Shown here: positions 17,569-26,257 of the stretch, piece by piece
How the letters are laid out: each line of letters starts with the position of its first letter
Position numbering within the stretch: position 1 is the first letter of the stretch
Origin: Nocardiopsis sinuspersici
GTDB taxonomy: Bacteria > Actinomycetota > Actinomycetes > Streptosporangiales > Streptosporangiaceae
NCBI GenBank assembly: GCA_008638415.1
Contig: ML703345.1
Location: 322,941-386,940 of the forward strand
DNA length: 64,000 nucleotides
Direction of reading: 5' to 3'
Program-made: the position numbers and the translations under genes
Notes under the pieces: model-generated
What the model was told of the DNA's origin: nothing
Seen by the model: the letters and a program-made list of their open reading frames with translations, nothing else
The model's database searches: none

Positions 17569-18557
17569 CGTGCCTCCTCGGCGGTCAGCTCACGCAGGAC
17601 CAGGGCCAGGGTGTTCACGGCCATGGGGACCTTGAAGGCGTTGCCCGGCCCGGTGTCGGCGCCGGCGAGCTCGGCCCGCCCCGCCTCACGGAAGGCCTCC
17701 TCGGTCGTCGGCCCCCCGCGCAGCACCTCCTCGGCCCGGTGGGCACGCCAGGGCGCGTGCGCCAGGCCGCCGAAGGCCACGCGCGCGTCCACCACGGTGC
17801 CGTCCACGACGTCGAGCGCGGCGGCCACCGACACCAGCGCGAAGGCGTAGGAGGCGCGGTCGCGCACCTTGCGGTACGCCGACCGCAGGGCCAGCGGCAG
17901 GTGGGGCAGGTCCACGGCGGTGATCAGGTCACCGTGCTCCAGGACGGTGTCGCGCTCGGGCTCCGCGCCCGGCAGCCGGTGCAGACCGGGCATGTCCACG
18001 GTGCGCTCACCGGCGGGGCCGAGCACGTGCACCCGCGCGCCCAGGGCGGTCATCGCGACCGCCATGTCGGAGGGATGGGTGGCCACGCAGTGCTCGGAGG
18101 CGCCCAGGACGGCGTTGTAGCGGCCATAGCCCCCCACCGCCGAACAGCCCGTACCCGGTTCGCGCTTGTTGCAGGGCATGGCACGGTTCTGGAAGTACAC
18201 ACACCGGGTGCGCTGTAGGAGGTTGCCGCCGGTGGTGGCCGCGTTGCGCAACTGCCCGGAGGCACCCGCCAACAGGGCCTGGGAGAGGACGGGGAAGCGC
18301 CTGCGCACCTCGGGATGGGCGGCCAGGTCGCTGTTGGGCACGGCGCCGCCGACACGGATCCACCCGTCCGGCAGGTCCTCGATCCGGTCGCTGAGCACCT
18401 CGCGCACGTCCACGAGCGCGGTGGGCCGGGTGATGCCCAGCTTCATGCGGTCGACCAGGTTGGTGCCCCCGCCGATGTAGGCGGCGCCGGGATCGCCCGC
18501 GACCGCGGCCACGGCGGCGGAGGCCTCGGCGGGCCGGCTGTAGTCGAACGGTCTCAC
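17565..18557 (-). CDS. Molybdenum aldehyde dehydrogenase, FAD-binding subunit (PaoB-like)
   Basis: 330 residues. The FAD-binding motif GAAYIGGGTNLVDRMKLG is near residue 40, and the RNAATTGGNLLQRTRC loop follows. Three cysteines in RTRCVYF, MPCNKREPGTGC are positioned like those that bind an extra [4Fe-4S] cluster in E. coli PaoB, unlike ordinary xanthine dehydrogenase FAD subunits. It would pass electrons from the molybdenum and [2Fe-2S] subunits to an acceptor. GTG at 18557 has AGGGAGG 7 bases upstream. It overlaps both neighbours by four bases. Confidence 0.85.
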   Translation of the reverse strand: MRPFDYSRPAEASAAVAAVAGDPGAAYIGGGTNLVDRMKLGITRPTALVDVREVLSDRIEDLPDGWIRVGGAVPNSDLAAHPEVRRRFPVLSQALLAGASGQLRNAATTGGNLLQRTRCVYFQNRAMPCNKREPGTGCSAVGGYGRYNAVLGASEHCVATHPSDMAVAMTALGARVHVLGPAGERTVDMPGLHRLPGAEPERDTVLEHGDLITAVDLPHLPLALRSAYRKVRDRASYAFALVSVAAALDVVDGTVVDARVAFGGLAHAPWRAHRAEEVLRGGPTTEEAFREAGRAELAGADTGPGNAFKVPMAVNTLALVLRELTAEEAR

Positions 18558-19057
18558 CGGGCGGCCTCCCTGATCGCGGCGACGATGTTGACGTAGGCGC
18601 CGCAACGGCACAGGTTGCCGCTCATACGCTCACGGATCTCCTCGTCGCTCAGGCGCACCGGCGCCTGTAGATCCCCGGTGACGTGGCTGGGCCAGTCCGC
18701 GGCGGCCTCCTCCAGCATGCCCACCGCCGAGCAGACCTGCCCGGGCGTGCAGTAGCCGCACTGGAAACCGTCGTGATCGACGAAGGCGCGGGCGACGGGG
18801 TGCAGCCGCCCCTCCTCGGCGAGCCCGGCGGCGGTGGTGACACTGGCGCCGTCGTGCGCGACCGCGAGGGCCAGGCAGGACACGACGCGGCGCCCCTCCA
18901 ACAGGACCGTGCACGCTCCGCACTGGCCGTGGTCACAGCCCTTCTTGGGCGAGGTCACCCCCAACCGGTCGCGCAACGCGTCCAGCAGGGTGGTACGGGT
19001 GTCGACGGTGAGATCGTGTTTCTCCCCGTCGACGTGCAGGGTGATCGTGGCCTCCAA
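18554..19057 (-). CDS. Molybdenum aldehyde dehydrogenase, [2Fe-2S] small subunit (PaoA-like)
   Basis: 167 residues carrying two [2Fe-2S] clusters: a plant-ferredoxin-type set in KKGCDHGQCGACTVLLEG plus VVSC, and a four-helix set in FQCGYCTPGQVCS and GNLCRCGAY. A TTG at 19057 is the best start: GAGGGAGGAC precedes it by about 9 bases and homologous sequence (ATITLHVDGE) begins immediately. No twin-arginine signal is present, so unlike E. coli PaoA the complex should be cytoplasmic. First gene of the three-gene operon. Confidence 0.85.
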   Translation of the reverse strand: MEATITLHVDGEKHDLTVDTRTTLLDALRDRLGVTSPKKGCDHGQCGACTVLLEGRRVVSCLALAVAHDGASVTTAAGLAEEGRLHPVARAFVDHDGFQCGYCTPGQVCSAVGMLEEAAADWPSHVTGDLQAPVRLSDEEIRERMSGNLCRCGAYVNIVAAIREAAR

Positions 19058-19205
19058 CGGCGGTGTCCTCCCTCGTGTGCGGTCAGTGTCCTCGCCCCTC
19101 CACGCACCGCGTCGAAGGCTCGTCACAGTCTGTGACACCTTCGGGGCCACCGAAAGCCGACACGGCGCGCTCCCCGGCACCAACGGCACCGGGCCTCCTC
19201 CCGAC

Positions 19206-20243
19206 TCAGCCCGTGACGGGCTCCAGAACCGCCCGCGCCCCGGGCAGCCGCCCGTGGTCGAGGTCGTCGAAGGCCTGGGGCGCGGCCTCCAGCGGGTAGG
19301 TCCTCGTGCGCTGGCGCACCCTGCCCCGGGCGGCCAGGTGCATGAGTTCGTCCAGGTCGTTGTAGCTGCCCACCAGGTTGCCCACGACGGAGATCTCCCG
19401 GGATACGAGGTCGATGGTCGAGACGTCGAGCGCACCGCCGTAGCCGATGACGAAGTAGCTCCCGGCGTCGCGGGTCATGGCCACGCCCTCCCTCTCGGTA
19501 CCGCCCTCACCGACGAAGTCGAGCACCACCTGCGCGCCCCGGCCACCGGTGATCTCCATGACCGCGTCGACGTGGGCGCCGTCGGCCACCACCGTGTGCT
19601 CGGCGCCCAGCTCCCCGGCCACACGCAGCGCCTCCCGCGAACGGTCCACGACGGTCAGCTCGGCGGGGCTGAGCGCGGTGAGCACCTGGATCCCGATGTG
19701 GCCCAGGCCCCCGGCTCCGACCAGCACCACGTGCGCACCCGGGTACAGCAGCGGAACCGCCCTGCGCACGGCGTGGTAGGCGGTGAGTCCGGCGTCGGCG
19801 AGCGCGGCCGCGTCCACGGGTGCCAGCCCCTCGGCGAGCTTGACGCAGGAACGCGCGTTGGTGAGCAGCAACTCGGCCATCCCGCCGTCGGCGTCGATGC
19901 CGGGGAAGGAGGAGTTCTCACAGTGGACGTCGTCGCCCGCGCGGCAGGGGCGGCACAGCCCGCACGTGACCAGCGGATGCAGGATCACCTTGTCCCCGAC
20001 CAGGACGTTGGTGACGGCCGAACCGATCTCGACCACGGTCCCCGCGTTCTCGTGCCCGAGGACGTAGGGCAGGGCGACCCCGCTCTTTCGCGCCCACTGG
20101 CCCTCGACGATGTGCAGGTCCGTCCGGCACACACCCGCCGCGTCGACCCGCACCAGGACGTCCCACGGCCCCCTGACCCGCGGATCGGGGACCTCGTCGA
20201 CGGAAGGGGCCGTTCCGTACTCGTGTACCCGCACCGCGCGCAT
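19206..20243 (-). CDS. Zinc-dependent alcohol dehydrogenase
   Basis: 345-residue medium-chain dehydrogenase. Catalytic zinc ligands are in AGVCRTDLHIVEG and GHENAG; the structural zinc cysteines are CGLCRPCRAGDDVHC; the coenzyme-binding Rossmann motif is VLVGAGGLGHIG (about residue 180). It probably converts an alcohol to an aldehyde with NAD+. It is encoded 148 bases upstream of the molybdenum aldehyde dehydrogenase operon on the same strand, so the two could act in sequence from alcohol to carboxylic acid. ATG at 20243 has GGGAG 6-10 bases upstream. Confidence 0.9.
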   Translation of the reverse strand: MRAVRVHEYGTAPSVDEVPDPRVRGPWDVLVRVDAAGVCRTDLHIVEGQWARKSGVALPYVLGHENAGTVVEIGSAVTNVLVGDKVILHPLVTCGLCRPCRAGDDVHCENSSFPGIDADGGMAELLLTNARSCVKLAEGLAPVDAAALADAGLTAYHAVRRAVPLLYPGAHVVLVGAGGLGHIGIQVLTALSPAELTVVDRSREALRVAGELGAEHTVVADGAHVDAVMEITGGRGAQVVLDFVGEGGTEREGVAMTRDAGSYFVIGYGGALDVSTIDLVSREISVVGNLVGSYNDLDELMHLAARGRVRQRTRTYPLEAAPQAFDDLDHGRLPGARAVLEPVTG

Positions 20244-20437
20244 GCCGCTCCCTGAGGTTCTCCGGCGCCGGGCACCGGACGAAAAAGCTTCTCCCCCAGG
20301 CGCACTGACCGCGGGCCCCGCCGCGCAAACCTGCCACACCGCACCGCTTCCCGGCGCCCACCCCGTGCCGCCGGCCTCCCGCCCGGCCCCGCGTCACCGC
20401 CGGGCCGCGCCCGCCCTCCGCGCCGGACCCGCCACGG

Positions 20438-20998
20438 TCAGGGCGTCCTGCCGGTCAGGGCGATGAGCCGGTCCTGGACACCGGCATGGGGCCCCACCTC
20501 CACAGGCGCGTCGAACATCGGCCCCGGGCCGAACCCCTGACCGCTCGCCCAGGTGTGGACCTCCTTGACCAGGTCGGGGTCCAGGGTCTCGTCCACGCCC
20601 AGGGCGCGCGCCAGGTCCCAGGCGTGCACCGTCAGGTCGAAGGTCATCTGCCACAGGTAGAGTTCGGCGGGAGCGTCGCCGAAGGACAGGTGAACCGTGC
20701 TCTCCAGGGAGGAGGGCGCCAACCAGGCCGTACGGGCCTCACGGGAGGCGACCTCCCAGGTCGTGATGGGCTCCTCCCCCAGGTTGTCCCCCTCGAAGCG
20801 GTCGCCGACCTCCTCCACCCGCGCACCGCCCAGCAGGGTCGGCACCCACAACTGCTCGGTGGTCAGGTGGTTGACCAGGTCGTGCACGTCCCAGTCGGCG
20901 CAGGGCGTGGGCAGCGCCCAGTCCGTCAACCTGATCTCCCGGACCCGCCGGTCGAACTCCCCCATCGCGGTGCCGTGCAGGTCGATCAGTCGTGCCAT
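20438..20998 (-). CDS. TIGR03086-type DinB/maleylpyruvate isomerase-like protein
   Basis: 186-residue four-helix DinB-fold protein of the mycothiol-dependent maleylpyruvate isomerase superfamily. The N-terminal half has WALPTPCADWDVHDLVNHL, with the histidine that binds metal, and TFDLTVHAWDLARALG supplies the second metal-binding histidine region. These proteins are thought to use mycothiol in detoxification or isomerisation; the substrate is unknown. ATG at 20998 has GGGAGAG upstream. The following gene upstream on the minus strand is an MFS exporter. Confidence 0.8.
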   Translation of the reverse strand: MARLIDLHGTAMGEFDRRVREIRLTDWALPTPCADWDVHDLVNHLTTEQLWVPTLLGGARVEEVGDRFEGDNLGEEPITTWEVASREARTAWLAPSSLESTVHLSFGDAPAELYLWQMTFDLTVHAWDLARALGVDETLDPDLVKEVHTWASGQGFGPGPMFDAPVEVGPHAGVQDRLIALTGRTP

Positions 20999-21136
20999 GA
21001 GTCTCTCCCGGGACGGATAGCGTTGCGCCGACCTCCTACCCCGCACCGCGACGATCCGAACCGTTCCCGTCGCGGCGGGCCGGTGTCGACCGAGGCACCG
21101 CGAACCGGACCCGGCCGGCGCCCCCGTGAAGACGAC

Positions 21137-21180
21137 GGGGGCCGCGCACGGAAGGGGCATCCCTCCCGCGCACGGCCCCC
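21137..21180 (-). terminator. Hairpin downstream of the MFS transporter gene
   Basis: GGGGGCCG and its complement CGGCCCCC flank a further partly paired 28-base centre, beginning 21 bases after the MFS stop. Probable high-GC terminator. Confidence 0.5.
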
Positions 21181-21200
21181 GGCACGTCCTTCGGCCACTC

Positions 21201-22685
21201 CTAGTGGGCCGCCGGAGCACCCTCCGGAGCGCCCGGTCCCACCCGGCGCACGAAGAACGTCATGGCGAAGGCCACGACCGAGACCACCGCCCCGAGCAGG
21301 AAGGCGGCGTGCACGCCACCCGCCTGGGCCCCGACCTCCGTGAACCCGTCGGAGAGCAGACCCGCCGAGGTCGCGGACATGACCGCCACGAACGTCGCCG
21401 TACCGGCCGCGCCGGCGACCTGCTGCACCGTGCCGACCACGGCGCTGCCGTGCGAGTACAGTTCGGGCCGCAGCGACCCCAGGGCACCGGTGAGCAGCGG
21501 CGTGAACATGAACCCCAGTCCACCACTGAGCAGGATGTGGGCGGTGACGATCATGCCGATCGGCGTGTGGGCGTCGAAGAGGGTCATGCCCCACAGCACC
21601 AGGGACACCACCGCCGCCCCCGGGATGACCAGGGGGCGCGGACCGAGACGGTCGTAGAGGCGCCCCACCACCGGGGCGAGCAGACCCATCGCCAGACCGC
21701 CCGGCAGCAGGGTCAGGCCGGTGACGAGCGTGTCGTGGCCCAGCACGTTCTGCATGTAGACCGGCAGCAGGATGAGCGTGCCGAACAGGGCCATGAAGCT
21801 GATCATGACCAGGCCGATCGAGACGGAGAACTGCGTCGAGCGGAACACACGCAGGTCGAGCAGGGCCCGGTCCCCACGCTGTAGGCGCAACTGCCGCCAC
21901 ACGAACAGCACCAGCGCCACGGCCCCGACCCCGATCGCCACGGCCGGCGGGACCACGGCGGTGGCCTCCCCCTCACCCAGACCCGAGAAGCCGTAGACGA
22001 GCCCGCCGAACGCCAGCGCCGACACCGGCAGCGAGAGCAGGTCGATGCTGGCGGCACGCGGTTCGGTGAGGTTGCGGATGAAGAGCGCGCCCATGGCCAG
22101 GCCCAGGAGGGCGATGGGCAGGACGAGCCCGAACATCCACCGCCAGTCGAGCACGCTGAGGATGAGGCCCGCCAGCGTCGGACCGACCGCGGGCGCCACC
22201 GACATGACGATGGAGATGTTGCCCATGGTGCGGCCACGGCGGTCCTGCGGCACGAGGTTCAGCACGGTCGTCATGAGCAGCGGCATCATGATGGCCGTTC
22301 CCGTCGCCTGGACCACCCGGCCCACGAGCAGGAAGCCGAACCCGGGCGCGAGGAAGCACAGCAGCGTGCCCAGGCTGAACAGCGTCATCGCCGCGATGAA
22401 CACCTGGCGCACGTGGAAACGCTGGAGCAGGTACCCCGTCGCGGGGATCACCACGGCCATCACGAGCATGAAGGCCGAGGTCAGCCACTGCCCGGTGGCC
22501 ACGGAGACACCCAGGTCGCGGGTCAGGGCGGGCAGGGCCACACCCATGATCGTCTCGTTCAGGATCACGACGAACGCCGACATCAGGAGCAGCGGGATGA
22601 CGAAGCGGTTGGCGCGCGTGTCGCCGCCACCGTGCTGTTGGACCGAACCGCCGTCGGCCTCGGGTGAACTGGGCTGCCCTGTCAC
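21201..22685 (-). CDS. MFS transporter, DHA2 (14-helix drug/proton antiporter) family
   Basis: 494 residues with about 14 predicted membrane helices. The DHA2 motif in helix 1 (VVILNETIMGVALPALTRDL) and the motif A-like loop LLQRFHVRQV identify the EmrB/QacA group. It would export a toxic compound in exchange for protons. GTG at 22685 has an AGAGGAC ribosome-binding site. No TetR or MarR gene is directly adjacent, so regulation is unclear. Confidence 0.9.
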   Translation of the reverse strand: MTGQPSSPEADGGSVQQHGGGDTRANRFVIPLLLMSAFVVILNETIMGVALPALTRDLGVSVATGQWLTSAFMLVMAVVIPATGYLLQRFHVRQVFIAAMTLFSLGTLLCFLAPGFGFLLVGRVVQATGTAIMMPLLMTTVLNLVPQDRRGRTMGNISIVMSVAPAVGPTLAGLILSVLDWRWMFGLVLPIALLGLAMGALFIRNLTEPRAASIDLLSLPVSALAFGGLVYGFSGLGEGEATAVVPPAVAIGVGAVALVLFVWRQLRLQRGDRALLDLRVFRSTQFSVSIGLVMISFMALFGTLILLPVYMQNVLGHDTLVTGLTLLPGGLAMGLLAPVVGRLYDRLGPRPLVIPGAAVVSLVLWGMTLFDAHTPIGMIVTAHILLSGGLGFMFTPLLTGALGSLRPELYSHGSAVVGTVQQVAGAAGTATFVAVMSATSAGLLSDGFTEVGAQAGGVHAAFLLGAVVSVVAFAMTFFVRRVGPGAPEGAPAAH

Positions 22686-22865
22686 AGGTGTCCTCTGGTC
22701 GTGATGGTCGATCGGGTGTGCGCGGGGGTTCCGAGGAACCTCCCCAGAGCCATCCCAACGCCTCCGACCATCCGCCCGTTCCCGGAACGGCGGTGGTATG
22801 GGCCATACTCACGCGAGCCCCGCCGAACACGGCGGAACAGCCCGCCGCCCCGCCGCCGTACCGCC

Positions 22866-23321
22866 TCAGTCCTCCTCGGAGGCCTCCACGGGCACACCCC
22901 GGCAGGCGGCTCCGGCGAGCGCGACCGCGCAGACGTCCTCCAGGAGGCCGCCGACCCATCCCGGACGCCCGGTGCCGCTCCAGTACCGGCGCCACCCCAC
23001 ACCCGCCGCGGCGCCCACCGGTGTGGCCGCGGCCGCGAGCACCGCGCCCAGGGCGACCGGCGCGCCGAGGCTCCGGGCCAGCAGGGCCCCGCCGGTGCCC
23101 GCGCTGAAGACCCTGCCCGCCAGGCTCGGCAGGACCAGACGGCTGGGAATACCCGGGATCTTGTCCCCGGAGAACTCCCCGAGGGCGGCCAGCACCATGG
23201 CCGCACGTTTGCCGGGTCCCGCGGCGGTCCACAGCGGCGCGCTCCCGAGCGTGCCGCGCGACCCCGTGGCGAGGCCGAGCATCACCGTACGGACCATGCC
23301 CGATCCCGAGAACGCGCCCAT
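22866..23321 (-). CDS. Small membrane protein, DUF4126-like
   Basis: 151 residues rich in Ala and Gly with three or four short hydrophobic stretches. The segments GLATGSRGTLGSAPLWTAAG and DKIPGIPSRLVLPSLAGRV resemble the DUF4126 family of membrane proteins, whose function is unknown. ATG at 23321 follows a GGGAGGGGAAGG leader. It stands alone, divergent from the APH-fold kinase gene. No function can be given. Confidence 0.6.
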   Translation of the reverse strand: MGAFSGSGMVRTVMLGLATGSRGTLGSAPLWTAAGPGKRAAMVLAALGEFSGDKIPGIPSRLVLPSLAGRVFSAGTGGALLARSLGAPVALGAVLAAAATPVGAAAGVGWRRYWSGTGRPGWVGGLLEDVCAVALAGAACRGVPVEASEED

Positions 23322-23518
23322 GTCCTTCCCCTCCCCTGCCGTGGCCGCCGTCCGCGGCTCCCCTCCCCCGGCTATCCCGATCGGTCCCCACGAAACCTCA
23401 CGACGACGCGGCCCGACGACACGCGGCCCCGTCGCCTCGACCGCACCGACGGCCGGGTGTCCGCCCCCGAAACCGGATCCGGCACGAACAGGACCTACCT
23501 CCGGCGTTCCGGCCCGCC

Positions 23519-23524
23519 TAAATT
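23519..23524 (+). promoter_or_regulatory. -10 element of a leaderless promoter (APH-fold gene)
   Basis: TAAATT ends 7 bases before the ATG at 23532 and no ribosome-binding site is present. Confidence 0.5.
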
Positions 23525-23531
23525 AGACGAC

Positions 23532-24560
23532 ATGACCTCCTCGTCCCCCACGGCCGATCCGTCCCCCGACGAAGCCGCCCTGGACACACTCGTGCGCGCC
23601 GCGTTCGGTGAGGACGCCCGCGTACGCGAACACGCGGCACTCACCGGGGGCACCTACAACACCGTGCACCGCCTCCTCCTGCACGACGGCCGCCGGTCGG
23701 TACTCAAACTGGCTCCCCCTCCCGACCGTCCCCGGCTCACCTACGAGCACGGCATCATGGCCACCGAGGCGATGGTCTACGAGCGGGCCCGCGCCGCGGC
23801 CGGCCCGCTCGCGCCCGAGGTCCTGCACGCGGGCACGGTGCCCGAAGACCCGCGCCGCGAGTACCTGTTCCTCAGCCACCTGCCCGGAACGCCCCTGTAC
23901 GACGTCCGGTCCGGCCTGGCCCCGCGACGGCTGGCCCCGGTCCGCCGCGAGCTGGGCCGCACCGTGGCGGCCCTGCACACCGTCACCGGGCACGAGTTCG
24001 GCTACCCGGCACAGGAGGGGCTGCGGGCGCCCACCTGGCCCGAGGCTTTCGGCGCGATGGTGGAGGCGGTGGTGGCCGACGCCTCCCGGTTCGCCGTCGA
24101 GCTGCCCGGCGGCGGGGCGCGGGCCCTGCGGCTGGTGTGGGCCAACCTCGCCCACCTGGCCGCGGTGCGCACCCCCGTACTCACGCACTTCGACCTGTGG
24201 GACGGCAACGTCCTGGTCACCGGCCCCGACGGGGCGGGCGCCCCCGGGCTCTCGGGGATCATCGACGCCGAGCGCGCTTTCTGGGGCGACCCGGCGGCCG
24301 ACCTGGTCTCCCTGGCGCTCTTCGGCGACATCCGGGAGGACACCGCGTTCCTGGAGGGCTACCGCGAGGCGGGAGGCACCGTCGACTTCACACCGGAACT
24401 GCTGCGCAGGCTCACCCTGTACCGGGTCTACCTGTACCTGATCATGTTCACCGAACCCACGCCGCGCGGCCACGACCGCGACACCGCCGCCCGGACCCGC
24501 GCGTTCGTCGGACCGCTCCTGGAGGACGACCTGGCCCGGCTCTCCACCCCGTTGGCCTGA
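23532..24560 (+). CDS. Aminoglycoside phosphotransferase (APH)-fold kinase
   Basis: 342 residues of protein kinase-like fold. The nucleotide-binding lysine is in RRSVLKLAPPP, the catalytic loop HFDLWDGNVLV provides Asp and Asn, and the Mg2+-binding Asp is in IIDAERAFWGDPAADL. The family includes antibiotic kinases, but also choline, homoserine and fructosamine kinases, so the substrate is open. The ATG at 23532 lies 7 bases after TAAATT, suggesting a leaderless transcript. A hairpin follows at 24681-24704. Confidence 0.8.
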   Translation: MTSSSPTADPSPDEAALDTLVRAAFGEDARVREHAALTGGTYNTVHRLLLHDGRRSVLKLAPPPDRPRLTYEHGIMATEAMVYERARAAAGPLAPEVLHAGTVPEDPRREYLFLSHLPGTPLYDVRSGLAPRRLAPVRRELGRTVAALHTVTGHEFGYPAQEGLRAPTWPEAFGAMVEAVVADASRFAVELPGGGARALRLVWANLAHLAAVRTPVLTHFDLWDGNVLVTGPDGAGAPGLSGIIDAERAFWGDPAADLVSLALFGDIREDTAFLEGYREAGGTVDFTPELLRRLTLYRVYLYLIMFTEPTPRGHDRDTAARTRAFVGPLLEDDLARLSTPLA

Positions 24561-24680
24561 TCCGGGGCCGGGGCCGTCCGGTACCCGCCGAGGCCGGTGG
24601 AACCCGCCCCTCCCCTGCCCCGCGAGACGACGGCGCGTGCGGTGGCGTCTGTTCTAGGGATTGTCGTTCCTCACGCGACA

Positions 24681-24704
24681 AGGTGCTTGAACGAAGCAGC
24701 ACCT
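24681..24704 (+). terminator. Intrinsic terminator-like hairpin
   Basis: AGGTGCT, a 10-base loop, AGCACCT and then TTT, in an unusually AT-rich gap between the convergent APH-fold and HxlR genes. Confidence 0.5.
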
Positions 24705-24753
24705 TTACGACGTAGATTCATATTAGGCGAGAGGGCTCGGGGAAGAACCCCCG

Positions 24754-25125
24754 TCACGCCTCGCCGTCGAACCGCGCGCGTGCGCGCTCGACACCGGGCA
24801 TGCTGACGGTGGTCCAGCGCAGGAGCGCGTCGATCAGCTCCTGGAGCGTCCTTCCCAACGGCGTGATGCGGTACTCGACGGCGACGGGCCGCGAGCTCAC
24901 GACGACGCGTTCGACCATCCCGTTGCGCTCAAGGCGCCGCAGCGCCGCCGTGAGCGACTTCTGTGTCACGACGGGGATCGCACGGCGCAGCTCGTTGAAG
25001 CGCGAGGGCCGCTCGCACAGTTGGTCGAGCACCTGCAGCGACCACTTGTCGAGCACCTGGTCGAGCAGTTCACGGTGCGCCCCGGTGATCTGGCCGTCGG
25101 GCGCGGAGTGGGCGGTTTCCTGCAT
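24754..25125 (-). CDS. HxlR-family transcriptional regulator
   Basis: About 123 residues of winged helix-turn-helix protein. The pattern LLDQVLDKWSLQVLDQLCER, RFNELRRAIPVVTQKSLTAA and EYRITPLGRTLQ is the HxlR signature (recognition helix and wing). HxlR proteins usually sense aldehydes, quinones or redox state. It is divergent from a RidA-family gene, and an inverted repeat sits between them, so it probably represses that gene and itself. ATG at 25125 is chosen; an upstream in-frame ATG at 25170 would extend into the operator. Confidence 0.85.
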   Translation of the reverse strand: MQETAHSAPDGQITGAHRELLDQVLDKWSLQVLDQLCERPSRFNELRRAIPVVTQKSLTAALRRLERNGMVERVVVSSRPVAVEYRITPLGRTLQELIDALLRWTTVSMPGVERARARFDGEA

Positions 25126-25153
25126 GACACCTGGTTTCGTTGAAGTTCCCTGC

Positions 25154-25177
25154 GTATACCAAGTAGACATTGGATAC
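25154..25177. promoter_or_regulatory. Probable HxlR operator
   Basis: Imperfect inverted repeat GTATACC (25154-25160), 11 bases, then GGATAC (25172-25177), midway between divergent HxlR and RidA genes. Assignment is by symmetry and location. Confidence 0.5.
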
Positions 25178-25204
25178 CTACCGTTGGCAAGTGAGGGAAC
25201 TCCC

Positions 25205-25615
25205 ATGACCGTGCAGCTGTTCACCCCCGAGGGCATGATGCAGCCCGTGCCCTACCACCACGTCGCGACCGGCACGGGCACCCGTCACGTGCACGTGGCC
25301 GGCCAGATCGCGCGCGACGCCGAGGCGAACCCCGTCGCGACGGGCGACCTCACCGGCCAGGTCGCGCAGGCCCTGCGCAACACCGCGCGCGGGCTGGCCG
25401 GCGCCGGGGCGGGCTTCACCGACGTCGTGCGCCTCAGGTTCTTCGTCACGCACTGGAGCCCCGAGAGGATGGACGACTTCATGGCGGGTGTGGAGCGCGT
25501 GGCCGACGAGCTCGGGATTCCGCAGCCGTGGCCGCCCGTGTCACTCATCGGCGTCGACTACCTGTTCGAGCCCGACGTGCTCGTCGAGGTCGAGGCGTTC
25601 GCCGTCCTCGACTGA
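25205..25615 (+). CDS. RidA (YjgF/YER057c/UK114) family protein
   Basis: 136 residues. Family features: HVHVAGQIARDAEANPVATG in the first half, QVAQALRNTARGLAGAGAGF, and VVRLRFFVTHW. RidA proteins hydrolyse reactive enamine/imine intermediates released by PLP enzymes; many paralogues have other deaminase roles. The conserved Arg near residue 105 of canonical RidA is not clearly present here (WPPVSLIGVDYLFEPDVLVE), so it may belong to a non-canonical subgroup. ATG at 25205 with GAGGGAA upstream. Likely controlled by the divergent HxlR repressor. Confidence 0.85.
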   Translation: MTVQLFTPEGMMQPVPYHHVATGTGTRHVHVAGQIARDAEANPVATGDLTGQVAQALRNTARGLAGAGAGFTDVVRLRFFVTHWSPERMDDFMAGVERVADELGIPQPWPPVSLIGVDYLFEPDVLVEVEAFAVLD

Positions 25616-25706
25616 CGGAGGAGGCGGCACGGCCCCGCGCTCCGGCGAACGCGGGGCCGTCGGCGCCGGTTGGGCGGCGACGGCAGGAGCACCCGGACCG
25701 CCGTGA

Positions 25707-25712
25707 CACAAT
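25707..25712 (+). promoter_or_regulatory. -10 element of a leaderless promoter (GNAT gene)
   Basis: CACAAT ends 8 bases before the ATG at 25721. Confidence 0.4.
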
Positions 25713-25720
25713 CCGCGGAC

Positions 25721-26197
25721 ATGAGCGATGTCGTCGTGCGCCCGGCCCGACCCGAAGACCTGGACTCCGTCGCCGAACTGCGATGGCGGTGGACACGTGA
25801 GAACCACGGGGAGCCCGACCTCCCCCTCGACGAGTTCGTGCCCCGGTTCGTCGACTGGGGGAAGAGGAACGACGCCTCCCACCACTGCTTCGTCGCGGTC
25901 CTGGACGAGTCGGTCATCGGCATGGCGTGGCTGGCGGTCACACGGCGGGTGCCACAGCCGCACGCGTTCGAGCGGGCCTCGGGAGATGTGCAGTGTGTGT
26001 ACGTACTACCGGAGCGGCGTGATGACGGCCTGGGCGGCCGGCTGATCGAGGCGGTGCTGGAACTGGCCCGCGAGCTCGCGCTGGAGCGGGTGAGCGTCCA
26101 CTCCAGCGACCGGGCCGTCTCCGCCTACTCCCGTCACGGGTTCGCCGTTTCCCCGCGCCTGTTGCAGACCGAACCCGGTGTGGGTTCTCGTCCCTGA
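25721..26197 (+). CDS. GNAT-family N-acetyltransferase
   Basis: 158 residues with a single GNAT domain. Beta-4 reads DVQCVYVLPERRDDGLGGRL, where the acetyl-CoA pyrophosphate loop is a variant of R/QxxGxG/A (RRDDGLGGR). RVSVHSSDRAVSAYSRHGF marks the C-terminal strand and helix. The substrate is unknown. ATG at 25721 is preferred over upstream in-frame codons because the domain starts at residue 3 and a CACAAT -10 element sits 8 bases before it. A 20-bp hairpin follows the stop. Confidence 0.8.
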   Translation: MSDVVVRPARPEDLDSVAELRWRWTRENHGEPDLPLDEFVPRFVDWGKRNDASHHCFVAVLDESVIGMAWLAVTRRVPQPHAFERASGDVQCVYVLPERRDDGLGGRLIEAVLELARELALERVSVHSSDRAVSAYSRHGFAVSPRLLQTEPGVGSRP

Positions 26198-26242
26198 CGG
26201 GCGAGGGCCGCCCCACCGGAGCGGTGGGACGGCCCTCGCCCG
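26198..26242. terminator. Bidirectional hairpin terminator
   Basis: Two-part stem: CGGGCGAGGGCCG (26198-26210) pairs with 26230-26242, and CCCACCG (26212-26218) pairs with 26222-26228, broken by one C/A mismatch, with a 3-base loop. It fills the gap between the convergent GNAT and aminopeptidase genes. Confidence 0.8.
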
Positions 26243-26257
26243 CGTTGCGGGACGGGT

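Noticed and set aside
15985-17850. Plus-strand frame of over 600 codons
   Set aside because: Antisense to the molybdopterin subunit gene; His/Gly/Arg-rich shadow translation.
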